Positions 1-7,431 of a stretch of 62,565 nt of DNA are shown piece after piece. Within the stretch, counting starts at the first letter, position 1. Each line of letters begins with the position of its first letter. The stretch spans positions 1 to 62,565 of the forward strand of contig NZ_JAJJOE010000005.1 of the NCBI RefSeq assembly GCF_020907405.1, in the 5' to 3' direction. The notes beneath the pieces are model-generated. The model searched no databases, was not told the DNA's origin, and saw only the letters and a program-made list of their open reading frames with translations. Source of the stretch: Arthrobacter sp. zg-Y769. GTDB lineage: Bacteria > Actinomycetota > Actinomycetes > Actinomycetales > Micrococcaceae. A program made the translations under genes and the position numbers.

Positions 1-279
1 CACCTGGACGGACACGACTTCAAACGGTCCGTCAAAGTATAAAGGGTGTTGTAGATCATGCTGCTTGCGTCCACTATGTGGTTCCCGGACAACAACACCG
101 TTGTTGCTACCTGGAACACGAACCATGTCTCCCTTGTCCGGGGGGCGGGTTCACAACTTTTACCGCACTGCCGGCACCCGCCGTCGTTTTCGAACGGCAG
201 GGGGTTCCGGGACGTGTTGTAACCATTGTTTTCCCCACGCACGCCTTGTTGGTTTTGGGTGTGTGGTGCGGGTGGAAGG
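1..279 (+). other. 23S-5S rRNA internal spacer
   Basis: This stretch leads directly into the 5S rRNA and has no credible gene; the short frames across it carry no recognisable protein. It contains a small perfect hairpin, with arms 90-96 and 100-106 (CAACAAC/GTTGTTG) around a 3-nt loop. Such structure is common in rRNA spacers that are trimmed by RNases. I cannot recognise the 3' end of 23S rRNA inside the window, so the window probably begins just after it. A contig starting at an rRNA operon is typical of assembly breaking at a repeat. Confidence 0.65.
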
Positions 280-398
280 GTTACGGCGGTCATAGCGTGG
301 GGGAAACGCCCGGTCCCATTCCGAACCCGGAAGCTAAGACCCACAGCGCCGATGGTACTGCATCCGGGAGGATGTGGGAGAGTAGGTCACCGCCGGAC
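280..398 (+). rRNA. rrf: 5S ribosomal RNA
   Basis: The sequence has the bacterial 5S core: the conserved CCGAACYCGGAAG-type block near 322-334, the GATGGTACTG block near 351-360, and terminal arms that pair (GGCGG near 285-289 with CCGCC near 390-394). Its length of about 119 nt is normal. It is the last gene of an rRNA operon whose 16S and 23S genes lie upstream of the window, and a strong hairpin terminator follows within 20 nt. The ends are judged from helix I pairing and could move by 1-2 nt. Confidence 0.93.
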
Positions 399-413
399 AA
401 TATTTAGCAGAGA

Positions 414-454
414 AGGTCAGGCCCCGCACCATTGGTGCGGGGCCTGACCTGTTT
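414..454. terminator. rRNA operon intrinsic terminator (bidirectional)
   Basis: There is a perfect 17-bp stem, arms 414-430 and 434-450, with a 3-nt ATT loop and GTTT on the downstream side. It lies 15 nt after the 5S rRNA. It also covers the stop codon of the opposing membrane protein gene (453-455), so it probably ends transcription from both directions. Confidence 0.9.
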
Positions 455-830
455 AAGCAGTGCCCAGGGGTGGCCTGCTGCTCCGCCGCCGAAGCCAAAT
501 CGCCGCTGCGGTCACCAGGGGCAGCTGGACGGCGCCGTACAGAACATGGAAGCCGTAATGCCACGCCGTCTGGGCGGGATCGAAGGGCAGAATCGATAGC
601 GGAAGCACGGTAAACACCGCGGCTGTGAGATTCAGCACTCCCCAAACCAGCAGTCCCCAGACTGCCCATAGCCGCCGGGGTGTAAACCACAGGACCAGCA
701 GCCCCAGCATCAACAGCAGCGGGAGGGACGATTCCGGACTCAGGAGCGTCTGGCCGGGGAGGTCGGCAAGATTGTGGACCAGTAATCCCAGCCAGCTCAA
801 TACACCCAGCGCCGGCACCCAGGGGAACAT
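453..830 (-). CDS. Small hydrophobic membrane protein, unknown function
   Basis: This 125-residue protein is almost entirely hydrophobic. Roughly four membrane segments can be read (about residues 5-20, 30-50, 55-75 and 90-112), with a basic, probably cytoplasmic C-terminus (RRRSSR). I do not recognise the family. No Shine-Dalgarno sequence precedes the ATG. A GATACT hexamer (837-842, minus strand) sits 6 nt upstream, which would suit a leaderless transcript. The gene converges on the rRNA operon and shares its terminator. The start is the first ATG with this promoter geometry, and the composition matches the neighbours. Confidence 0.7.
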   Translation of the reverse strand: MFPWVPALGVLSWLGLLVHNLADLPGQTLLSPESSLPLLLMLGLLVLWFTPRRLWAVWGLLVWGVLNLTAAVFTVLPLSILPFDPAQTAWHYGFHVLYGAVQLPLVTAAAIWLRRRSSRPPLGTA

Positions 831-886
831 GCGTCGAGTATCGCACTCCGCAGCAGTAAAAGCTTTCGTCCACTAGGCTTAGACCC

Positions 887-1660
887 ATGCGTATTGCTCG
901 ATTTGTACAGGACAGCGACCCCGCCTTCGGCGTGGTCGGCGGAGAAGAAGGCAGCGAAGAAATCGCCGTCATTAAGGGTGACCCGTTCTTTTCGGGCGTC
1001 CAGCTGACGGGGGAGCGGCACAAGCTGGAAGATCTACGGCTGCTGGCCCCGATCATCCCGAGAAGCAAAGTCGTCGGCATTGGCCGCAACTACGCGGACC
1101 ACGCCAGCGAAATGGGCAACGACGTGCCGCCGGCACCGCTGATGTTCCTCAAGCCCAATACCTCGGTGATCGGCCCGAACGATCCGGTAGTCCTGCCCTC
1201 GTTCTCGGACGAGGTCTCCTACGAAGCCGAACTCGCCGTCGTCATCGGCCGCATCTGCAAGGATGTCCCGATCGAACGCGTGGACGAAGTCATCTTCGGC
1301 TACACCTGCGCCAACGACCTCACAGCCCGCGACGCCCAGCGCACCGACGACCAGTGGGCCCGGGCCAAGGGCTTTGACACCTCCTGCCCGCTGGGCCCGT
1401 GGATCGAAACCGAACTGGATCCCGAGAACACCGCGGTCCGCGGCTACCTCAACGGTGAACTCGTCCAGGACGGCAACACCAACTCGATGATCTGGGGAGT
1501 CAAGGAACTGGTTTCCTACGTCTCGCAGGCCTTCACGCTGCTTCCCGGCGACGTCATCCTCACCGGCACCCCTGCGGGCGTCGGCATTATCAGCGACGGG
1601 GAACGCTTCGAGGTGGACATCGAAGGCATCGGCCGGCTGGTCAACACCGTCCGCAGCTGA
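887..1660 (+). CDS. Fumarylacetoacetate hydrolase (FAH) family protein
   Basis: This 257-residue cytoplasmic enzyme belongs to the FAH / 2-hydroxyhepta-2,4-diene-1,7-dioate isomerase family, which hydrolyses or isomerises C-C bonds of diketo acids with a divalent metal. The catalytic barrel starts with GIGRNYADHASEMG (about residue 64) and continues with FLKPNT, the metal-ligand segment YEAELAVVIG, and the closing GDVILTGTPAGVG. The substrate cannot be read from sequence. Many close homologues are annotated only as FAH-domain proteins, and oxaloacetate decarboxylase-like activity is possible. No Shine-Dalgarno is visible; TAGGCT (874-879) lies 7 nt before the ATG, which suggests leaderless transcription. 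The stop overlaps the next start by 1 nt. Confidence 0.88.
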   Translation: MRIARFVQDSDPAFGVVGGEEGSEEIAVIKGDPFFSGVQLTGERHKLEDLRLLAPIIPRSKVVGIGRNYADHASEMGNDVPPAPLMFLKPNTSVIGPNDPVVLPSFSDEVSYEAELAVVIGRICKDVPIERVDEVIFGYTCANDLTARDAQRTDDQWARAKGFDTSCPLGPWIETELDPENTAVRGYLNGELVQDGNTNSMIWGVKELVSYVSQAFTLLPGDVILTGTPAGVGIISDGERFEVDIEGIGRLVNTVRS

Positions 1661-2268
1661 TGCCCCGCGGAGCGGACCGGGGGGCCGGCCGGAACCGGAA
1701 CGCAGCCTGGGCTGCGCTCGTCTGGTCCCTCATCCTCCTGGCTGCTCCGTTCCTCGGTTTTGCGCCCGGCGCAGCCCTGCCCTGGGGCGCCGGTGCCGCC
1801 CTGTTGATGGGTGTCTTCCCCGCACTCCTGGTTTCCTACCTGCAGCAGCGCAACGACCTTCGGCGGCTGCCGCCGTCGTCGCTTCCACCTGCACTACTTG
1901 CTGCGGCAGCGCTGGCGTTTATGTTCCAGCGGATCATCCTCTGGCTGGACGGTCCGTTACCGCTCTCGGCAGCCGTTTTCGGCCTGCTGGCTGCAGCCCT
2001 CGTGCTGCTCATCGCCAACGCCTTCACATCCTGGTCCTGGCTGGACCTCACCCTCGGTGCGGGGATAGTCATCCTCGGTTCGACGGCGGCACTGCTTTTC
2101 CCGGGGCTGCCGGGAACTGCGGCGGCGGTCCTCATCGCTGCCATCCTGGCAGGTACCCTCGCCGCCAGGATGCGGCAGGGACTCCCCGCAACACACCTTG
2201 CCGCCTCCGCGGCCGGAGCGGCAGCGGGTGGGGGAGTATTCCTCTGGCTGCTGTCCTACTCGCCTTAA
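1660..2268 (+). CDS. Multi-pass membrane protein, unknown function
   Basis: This 202-residue protein has a basic N-terminus and about six hydrophobic segments (roughly residues 17-36, 42-58, 68-85, 93-118, 122-160 and 180-198). I do not recognise the family. Its ATG shares one base with the stop codon of the FAH-family gene (TGATG), so translation is almost certainly coupled. It sits between that gene and gltX, 39 nt before the gltX start. That makes a small co-directional cluster but does not reveal a function. Codon usage is like the neighbours. Confidence 0.75.
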   Translation: MPRGADRGAGRNRNAAWAALVWSLILLAAPFLGFAPGAALPWGAGAALLMGVFPALLVSYLQQRNDLRRLPPSSLPPALLAAAALAFMFQRIILWLDGPLPLSAAVFGLLAAALVLLIANAFTSWSWLDLTLGAGIVILGSTAALLFPGLPGTAAAVLIAAILAGTLAARMRQGLPATHLAASAAGAAAGGGVFLWLLSYSP

Positions 2269-2307
2269 GGCACCCGGCGGACGGAAGAGTCTAAACTGGG
2301 GAACATC

Positions 2308-3825
2308 ATGACTAACGCTCCCACTCCCTTAGCCGACCTTCCCGCCGTTACCGATGACACGCCCGTACGCGTGCGCTTCTGCCCGTCTCCCACGGGTACC
2401 CCGCACGTCGGCCTCATCCGGACCGCCCTTTTCAACTGGGCCTATGCCAAGCACACCAAGGGCACCATGGTGTTCCGCATCGAAGATACCGATACCGCTC
2501 GTGACAGCGAGGAGAGCTACCTGCAGCTCCTCGACGCGCTGAAGTGGCTCGGCATCACCTGGGATGAAGGCGTGGAGGTGGGCGGACCGCACGAACCGTA
2601 CCGGCAGTCCCAGCGCGGCGAGATTTACCAGGACGTCATCGCCAAGCTGCGCGCTGCGGGCTACGTTTACGAGTCCTACTCCACCCCGGAGGAAATCGAA
2701 GCACGCCACCGTGCCGCCGGCCGCGACATCAAGCTGGGCTACGACAACTATGACCGCGACCTGACCGCCGAGCAGATCGAAGCCTTCCGGGCCGAAGGCC
2801 GCTCACCGGTGCTCCGTGTCCGGATGCCGGACGAAGACATCACCTTCACCGACCTGGTCCGCGGCGAGATCACCTTCAAGGCCGGGACAGTTCCGGACTT
2901 CGTGGTGGTCCGAGCCAACGGCGCACCGCTCTACACGCTGGTCAACCCGGTGGACGACGCCCTCATGGGCATCACCCACGTCCTGCGCGGCGAGGACCTG
3001 CTGTCCTCCACCCCGCGCCAGGTTGCGCTCTACCGCGCCCTGATCGACGTCGGAGTGGCCAAGTACATGCCGCTGTTCGGGCACCTGCCGTACGTGATGG
3101 GTGCGGGGAACAAGAAGCTCTCCAAGCGCGATCCGGAGTCCAGCCTCTTCCTGCACCGGGAGCGCGGCTTCATTCCCGAAGGCCTGCTGAACTACCTGTC
3201 CCTGCTGGGCTGGTCCCTGTCCGCGGACGAGGACATCTTCACCGTCGAACAGCTGGTGGAGAACTTCGACATCCACAACGTGCTGGCCAACCCCGCCCGC
3301 TTCGACCTGAAGAAGGCCGAGGCCATCAACGGCACCCACGTACGCATGCTCGAGGCCGAAGACTTCCGCAACCGCCTGGTCCCGTACCTGCAGCACGCCG
3401 GCCTGGTGGGGGAGACCCTCACACCGCGGGAAGAGGAAATCCTGACCGAAGCCGCGCCGCTGGTACAGGAACGCATCACCCTGCTGGGCGAGGCCCCGGA
3501 CATGCTCGGTTTCCTCTTCAAGGCCGACGACGCCGTCGACGTTGCCGACGATGCCCGCAAGGGCCTGCCGGCAAACCTGGGCGAGGTGCTCGACGCCGCA
3601 CTGGCCGCTCTCGAATCCGTGGCCGACTGGAATGCCGAGAACATCCAGGCCGCGCTGCGTCAGGCACTGGTGGAAGACATGGGCATCAAGCCGCGCCTGG
3701 CTTTCGGTCCGGTGCGTACAGCTGTGTCGGGACGCCGGATTTCGCCGCCCCTGTTCGAGTCCATGGTTATCCTCGGCCGGGAATCCTCGCTCGCCCGGAT
3801 CCGCGCGTTCCGCGCCGCCGCGTAG
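2308..3825 (+). CDS. gltX: Glutamyl-tRNA synthetase
   Basis: This class I aminoacyl-tRNA synthetase of 505 residues attaches glutamate to tRNA. It has the HIGH-type signature in [18 protein letters not shown] (about residues 28-45) and the KMSKS-type loop [10 protein letters not shown] (about 271-280), followed by the helical anticodon-binding domain. Length is normal for bacterial GluRS. Most actinobacteria lack GlnRS and use a non-discriminating GluRS with GatCAB; whether this one also charges tRNA-Gln cannot be read directly. The tRNA-Gln and tRNA-Glu genes follow within 1.1 kb, after one intervening gene. The ATG at 2308 is chosen because the N-terminal extension before the catalytic core has normal family length. 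Confidence 0.97.
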   Translation: MTNAPTPLADLPAVTDDTPVRVRFCPSPTGTPHVGLIRTALFNWAYAKHTKGTMVFRIEDTDTARDSEESYLQLLDALKWLGITWDEGVEVGGPHEPYRQSQRGEIYQDVIAKLRAAGYVYESYSTPEEIEARHRAAGRDIKLGYDNYDRDLTAEQIEAFRAEGRSPVLRVRMPDEDITFTDLVRGEITFKAGTVPDFVVVRANGAPLYTLVNPVDDALMGITHVLRGEDLLSSTPRQVALYRALIDVGVAKYMPLFGHLPYVMGAGNKKLSKRDPESSLFLHRERGFIPEGLLNYLSLLGWSLSADEDIFTVEQLVENFDIHNVLANPARFDLKKAEAINGTHVRMLEAEDFRNRLVPYLQHAGLVGETLTPREEEILTEAAPLVQERITLLGEAPDMLGFLFKADDAVDVADDARKGLPANLGEVLDAALAALESVADWNAENIQAALRQALVEDMGIKPRLAFGPVRTAVSGRRISPPLFESMVILGRESSLARIRAFRAAA

Positions 3826-3856
3826 GGAACCATAAATAGGCAGGTCCATCGATGCG

Positions 3857-4561
3857 GTGCTGTTCGATATCGACGAGACCCTCGTGGACCTGCAGGCTGC
3901 CATGGGCAGCACGCTGCAGGCGGTCAGCGCCGGTGACCTGACCCATTTCACGGCGGCGGACTGGGAGTCGTATACCTCCCTGTTCGCCGCCGACCCGCAG
4001 GGGCACTACTACGCGTACCTCGCCGGACGGCTGACCTTTGCCGACCAGCGGGTACTGCGCCTGCAGCATGCCCGGGAACAGGCAGGCCTGGCACCGCTGG
4101 ACAGCGATGCGGCACGGGCCTGGAACCAGGCCTACGAGGCGACCCTGCCCCGCTACTTCCGGGCGTTCGACGACGTCGTGCCCCTCCTGGACGCGCTGGA
4201 AGCCCGCGGCATTGGGTACGGTGCCGTGAGCAACAATGTCCACGACTACCAGCGGGCCAAGCTGGACGCCGCCGGGCTGCAGCGGATCAAGGTTCTGGTG
4301 GGCATTGACACCGTGGGCGCTGCCAAACCGGAACCGGCCATATTCCATGAAGGAGTCCGCCTGCTCGGCAGCTCGCCGGAACGCACTGCCTACGTCGGGG
4401 ACAACCTGACCGTGGATTCAGTGGGAGCGGCCGACGCCGGCCTGCTGGGCGTCTGGCTCGACCGCACGGACAATCCTTCTCCGGTGCGCGGTGACGGAGC
4501 AGTAGCGCCTTCGGGGGTGCACACCATCGGCTCGCTCGGGGAGCTGCTGGAGCTGGTCTGA
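3857..4561 (+). CDS. HAD-superfamily hydrolase
   Basis: This 234-residue phosphatase-like protein has the HAD motifs in order: DIDETLVDL (motif I, nucleophile and acid Asp), AVSNN (motif II), a Lys in the GAAKPEP segment (motif III) and YVGDNLTVDSVGA (motif IV). The helical insertion after motif I marks a C1-cap type, as in phosphoglycolate phosphatase and pyrimidine nucleotidases. The substrate is not predictable. The GTG at 3857 is the only standard in-frame start after the stop at 3833. Three in-frame codons (ATC GAT GCG) before it would extend the typical N-terminus, so an ATC start at 3848 is a remote alternative. It lies 31 nt after gltX and is probably co-transcribed. Confidence 0.85.
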   Translation: MLFDIDETLVDLQAAMGSTLQAVSAGDLTHFTAADWESYTSLFAADPQGHYYAYLAGRLTFADQRVLRLQHAREQAGLAPLDSDAARAWNQAYEATLPRYFRAFDDVVPLLDALEARGIGYGAVSNNVHDYQRAKLDAAGLQRIKVLVGIDTVGAAKPEPAIFHEGVRLLGSSPERTAYVGDNLTVDSVGAADAGLLGVWLDRTDNPSPVRGDGAVAPSGVHTIGSLGELLELV

Positions 4562-4580
4562 CGCGGCCTTCGGGCCCGTT

Positions 4581-4609
4581 TTGTACTTGGTCCGGAAGCC
4601 GTGTATAGT
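4581..4609 (+). promoter_or_regulatory. Sigma-70-type promoter of the tRNA-Gln/tRNA-Glu unit
   Basis: TTGTAC (4581-4586) and TATAGT (4604-4609) are separated by exactly 17 nt, both close to consensus. Predicted initiation is near 4616-4617, about 57 nt before mature tRNA-Gln. The 5' leader would be removed by RNase P. Confidence 0.75.
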
Positions 4610-4673
4610 TATATCTCGTGCTGAGGGGCTGCGGCCGGGGGTAACTCCTCGAGAAGCAGCCGGAAAAGTGCAT

Positions 4674-4745
4674 TGGGATATGGTGTAATTGGCAACACAT
4701 CGGTTTCTGGTACCGACATTCTAGGTTCGAGTCCTGGTATCCCAG
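4674..4745 (+). tRNA. tRNA-Gln (CTG anticodon)
   Basis: A 72-nt cloverleaf can be folded. The acceptor arms TGGGATA (4674-4680) and TATCCCA (4738-4744) pair perfectly, with discriminator G4745. The anticodon stem TCGGT/ACCGA closes the loop TTCTGGT, giving anticodon CTG, which reads CAG. The T-arm contains GGTTCGAGTCC. CCA is not encoded after the discriminator. It is the first gene of a two-tRNA unit. Confidence 0.95.
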
Positions 4746-4788
4746 CGGTAATCAATTGGTGGTTCAGCCCCGATTGGTCTCCTCTGAA

Positions 4789-4863
4789 AGAGTATGAAAT
4801 ACTCTACAGGCCGGTTCTTCGAAACCGGCAAGGAAGTGCCTGAGTTCTAAAGCTCGGAGCACT
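4789..4863 (+). other. Three tandem hairpins in the tRNA-Gln/tRNA-Glu spacer
   Basis: Three stem-loops lie almost back to back in the 124-nt spacer. The first has a perfect 7-bp stem (4789-4795 with 4799-4805, GAA loop). The second has a 7-bp stem (4810-4816 with 4823-4829) around CTTCGA. The third has about 10 bp (4835-4844 with 4853-4863, one bulged A at 4858). None is followed by a T-run, so they are not ordinary terminators. They may guide processing of the tRNA precursor or form a stable by-product RNA. Confidence 0.6.
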
Positions 4864-4869
4864 GTACAC

Positions 4870-4942
4870 GGCCCCATCGTATAGCGGCCTAGTACGCTGC
4901 CCTCTCACGGCGGTAACGCGGGTTCGAATCCCGCTGGGGTCA
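4870..4942 (+). tRNA. tRNA-Glu (CTC anticodon)
   Basis: A 73-nt cloverleaf can be folded. The acceptor arms GGCCCCA (4870-4876) and TGGGGTC (4935-4941) pair with one G-U, and the discriminator is A4942. The anticodon stem CTGCC/GGCGG closes CTCTCAC, giving anticodon CTC, which reads GAG. The T-arm contains GGTTCGAATCC. It is followed 6 nt later by a strong terminator. Confidence 0.95.
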
Positions 4943-4948
4943 CAATTC

Positions 4949-4987
4949 ACCGGCTCCGGACATTATGTCCGGGGCCGGTTTTGTTTT
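4949..4987 (+). terminator. Intrinsic terminator after tRNA-Glu
   Basis: The arms ACCGGC-TCCGGACA and TGTCCGG-GGCCGGT form a long GC-rich stem around a short AT-rich loop near 4962-4966. A T-rich tail (TTTTGTTTT, 4979-4987) follows. It separates the tRNA unit from thiL. Confidence 0.88.
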
Positions 4988-5075
4988 GCCCGGGGGATTT
5001 CCGACGCACCTCCTACGATTCCTGCCGTGCTAATTTCGATCGATAGCCGCAGAACAATAGCCAGAGGAACAGCCC

Positions 5076-6089
5076 GTGCCGCCAGAAGCCCTTACCGTGG
5101 ACCAGCTCGATGAGAAGGGGCTCCTGGCCCGGATCTTTCCCCGGCTCGGACCCACCACGGCACTTGTGGGGCCGGGCGATGACGCGGCCGTCATCGCTGC
5201 GCCGGACGGCCGGACGGTGATCTCCATTGACACCCTCGTTCAAGATGCAGACTTCCGCCTGCTCTGGCCCTCGGGGTACCGCACCACCGGATTCGTCGTT
5301 GGCTGGAAATGCGCTGCACAGAACCTTTCGGATATCAGCGCCATGGGGGCCGTTCCCACGTCGCTGGTGGTCAGCCTCACGCTTCCGGGCAGCACGGAGG
5401 TTGCCTGGGTGGAGGGCCTGGCGACCGGACTTGCGGCAGGGGTGCAGTCACTGACGTTGAACGCCGGCCACTGCTCGGTGGTGGGCGGAGACCTGGGCCG
5501 GGGCAGTCAAATTGTCGTCACGGCCGCCGTCACCGGCGATCTCGAGGGCCGCGCTCCGGTCCTGCGCTCCGGAGCGCGCCCCGGAGACGTGCTGGCACAC
5601 ACCGGCGCATTGGGTGCTGCCGCAGGCGGCCTGGCCGTGCTGGAGAGCAGCCTGGACTACTCAGCTGTCCGGGAAGAGGAGAACCAGGTTCTCGCTGGGC
5701 TCGCTGCGTCACAGAACCGTCCCCATCCGCCGGTCCATCTGGGTCCGCGGGCGGCAATTGCCGGCGCCACCGCCATGCTGGATGTGTCCGACGGCCTGGT
5801 GCGCGACGCCGGCCGGATCGCGCGCGCCTCGGGCGTGGCCATTGACCTCGACGCCGGCTATCTCACCTCCCGGGCCGAGGTGCTGGCTCCGGCCGCAGCC
5901 CGGCTGGGAGCGGACCCGCTGGCCTGGGTGCTCGGCGGGGGAGAGGATCACGGACTGCTGGCAACCTTCCCGCCGGACGCGGTCCTGCCGGCAGGGTTTG
6001 TCCGCATTGGAAAGGTAACGGACGGCGGGGGAGTGACATTCGGCGGACAGGTGCCGCCGGCCACCGGCTGGGACCACTTCGCCGGCTAG
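5076..6089 (+). CDS. thiL: Thiamine-monophosphate kinase
   Basis: This 337-residue cytoplasmic kinase phosphorylates thiamine monophosphate to the cofactor thiamine pyrophosphate. It has the PurM/AIR-synthase-like fold of ThiL: an N-terminal GPGDDAAVI (about 32-40) with the metal-binding aspartates, ISIDTLVQDADF, the GWKCAAQNLSDISAMGA segment, and LDVSDGLVRDAGRIA in the C-terminal half. In many actinobacteria thiL sits beside ddl and a DUF3515 gene; here those two genes lie about 8 kb away, after leuCD and murA. The start is GTG 5076. I saw no TPP riboswitch in the 88 nt after the tRNA terminator. Confidence 0.95.
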   Translation: MPPEALTVDQLDEKGLLARIFPRLGPTTALVGPGDDAAVIAAPDGRTVISIDTLVQDADFRLLWPSGYRTTGFVVGWKCAAQNLSDISAMGAVPTSLVVSLTLPGSTEVAWVEGLATGLAAGVQSLTLNAGHCSVVGGDLGRGSQIVVTAAVTGDLEGRAPVLRSGARPGDVLAHTGALGAAAGGLAVLESSLDYSAVREEENQVLAGLAASQNRPHPPVHLGPRAAIAGATAMLDVSDGLVRDAGRIARASGVAIDLDAGYLTSRAEVLAPAAARLGADPLAWVLGGGEDHGLLATFPPDAVLPAGFVRIGKVTDGGGVTFGGQVPPATGWDHFAG

Positions 6090-6119
6090 CAGTAGCCGGT
6101 TGTACAGAACGGCAACCGT

Positions 6120-6548
6120 TCAGGAATCCGGCAGGATCCGCCGGCTGCGGATCCGTTCGGCAAGGTCCAGCAGCTGCTCGCGTGACAGGTCCGGCAGGTG
6201 CTCAAGCTCCTTGACGAAGTCATCCAGTGCATTGGTGGCCCGGGCTTTGAGGAGTTCGGTGTAGAAACCCACGATGATGCCGGTCATGAGGGCCACCACG
6301 AGGATTCCGTACAGGGTCACCACCACGGTGATGATCCGGCCGGCCGGCCCGGTGGCCACATAGTCTCCGAAGCCGACAGTGGTGAAGGAAACGAAGAGGT
6401 ACCAGAGGCCGTCACCGAAATCGGTGAATTGCGGTTCGAGCCGCGGCAGCAGGAAGCCGGCGACCCCAAGGACAATCAGGAAGCCGGCGAAAATGTAGTC
6501 GGCGCCGGAGATCCGGATAACGTGCCACAGCACCCGCATCCGCTTCAT
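6120..6548 (-). CDS. Two-TM potassium channel family protein
   Basis: This 142-residue protein has two membrane helices (about residues 17-34 and 70-95) flanking a pore helix and the selectivity filter TVGFGD (about 58-63), the signature of K+-selective channels. The short C-terminal tail is helical and charged, with no RCK/TrkA-N domain, so gating must rely on the pore domain or another subunit; four copies would make a channel. It lies downstream of, and in the same direction as, the IclR regulator, 52 nt after it. The ATG at 6548 gives the usual short cytoplasmic N-terminus. Confidence 0.88.
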   Translation of the reverse strand: MKRMRVLWHVIRISGADYIFAGFLIVLGVAGFLLPRLEPQFTDFGDGLWYLFVSFTTVGFGDYVATGPAGRIITVVVTLYGILVVALMTGIIVGFYTELLKARATNALDDFVKELEHLPDLSREQLLDLAERIRSRRILPDS

Positions 6549-6600
6549 GGGAACTCCCTTGGGTCTTAGATTCCCAATGGTTCAGGTTCCCAATATAGGG

Positions 6601-7320
6601 TTATTCGCCGCTCTTACGCAGCGCCTCGGTGAGCTGGGCTCCTGCCTTGGCCACCACCTCGGCATGGATGCGGCCCGGCTGGCGGGTGAGGCGTTCTATC
6701 GGCCCGGAAATGGAGACGGCAGCGATAACCCGGCCGGACGGTCCGCGCACGGGAGCGGAAACGGAGGCGACCCCGGGCTCGCGTTCACCCAGGCTCTGGG
6801 CCCAGCCGCGCCGCCGGACGCCGGCCAGGACGGTCGGGGTGAAGCGGGCATTGTGCAGGCCCTCAAGGAGGCGGTCATGGTCCTCCCAGGCCAGCAGGCA
6901 CTGGGCCGCGGAACCGGCCTTCATGGAGAGCTGGGTGCCCACGGGAATAGTGTCCCGCAGGCCGATGGGCCGCTCGGCGGAGGCAACGCAGACCCGCCAC
7001 TCACCCTGCCGCCGGAAGACCTGGGAGCTCTCGCCCGTGGCATCCCGCAGCGCCAGCAGTACCGGCCCGGCAGAGGCAATGAGGCGGTCTTCGCCTGCCG
7101 CGGAGGCAAGCTCCACCAGGCGTCCGCCCAGGACAAAGCGGCCCTGGATGTCCCGTCCCACCAGGCGGTGGTGCACCAAAGCCAGCGCCAGCCGGTGCAC
7201 GGTGGGGCGCGCGAGTCCCGTGGCGGAAACCAGCTGCGCCAGCGTGGTCGGCCCGGCCTCCAGTGCGTCCAGCACCATTGCCGCTTTGTCGATGACGCCT
7301 ACCCCGCTCGCTGTGTCCAT
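6601..7320 (-). CDS. ltbR: IclR-family regulator of leucine biosynthesis (LtbR-like)
   Basis: This 239-residue IclR regulator has an N-terminal winged helix-turn-helix (about residues 8-65, LAQLVSATGLARPTVHRLALAL) and a C-terminal effector-binding domain ending near ISGPIERLT. It is divergent from leuCD, the same arrangement as C. glutamicum ltbR and streptomycete ndgR/areB, whose products control leuCD. The frame stays open upstream to 7548, but that would run into leuC. The ATG at 7320 gives the normal family N-terminus (MDTASGVGVIDKA). Repression of leuCD and of itself is inferred from this arrangement and the palindrome in the shared promoter. Confidence 0.9.
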   Translation of the reverse strand: MDTASGVGVIDKAAMVLDALEAGPTTLAQLVSATGLARPTVHRLALALVHHRLVGRDIQGRFVLGGRLVELASAAGEDRLIASAGPVLLALRDATGESSQVFRRQGEWRVCVASAERPIGLRDTIPVGTQLSMKAGSAAQCLLAWEDHDRLLEGLHNARFTPTVLAGVRRRGWAQSLGEREPGVASVSAPVRGPSGRVIAAVSISGPIERLTRQPGRIHAEVVAKAGAQLTEALRKSGE

Positions 7321-7334
7321 AAATTGATACTGCC

Positions 7335-7350
7335 GTCTCACTATCTGAGA
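7335..7350. promoter_or_regulatory. Candidate LtbR operator between ltbR and leuC
   Basis: TCTCA-N5-TGAGA (7336-7350) is an inverted repeat 15 nt from the regulator start codon. Read on the minus strand it contains ATAGTGAGAC (7335-7344), which resembles the motif I recall for LtbR targets in corynebacteria. It is the only clear palindrome in the 111-bp divergent region. Confidence 0.55.
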
Positions 7351-7431
7351 TGCAAATCGAAAAGGTGGCGCTGCCGGCGCGCCGGCTGGTTCTCTTAACC
7401 CCACAGGGAAAGACAACGAGGGGTACCTGAT

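Noticed and set aside
65-447. Short plus-strand ORFs over the rRNA spacer and 5S gene
   Set aside because: They overlap a certain 5S rRNA gene and have no protein-like composition or ribosome binding site.
2803-3951. Long minus-strand frame over gltX
   Set aside because: Antisense shadow of a certain aminoacyl-tRNA synthetase gene.
4988-5075. TPP riboswitch before thiL
   Set aside because: The region is only 88 nt and has no thi-box (CTGAGA or ACCTGATC-like) elements.
7321-7431. Leucine attenuator, leader peptide or T-box before leuC
   Set aside because: No Leu-rich short frame, no T-box motif and no terminator pair in the 111 bp; control by the IclR protein explains the region.
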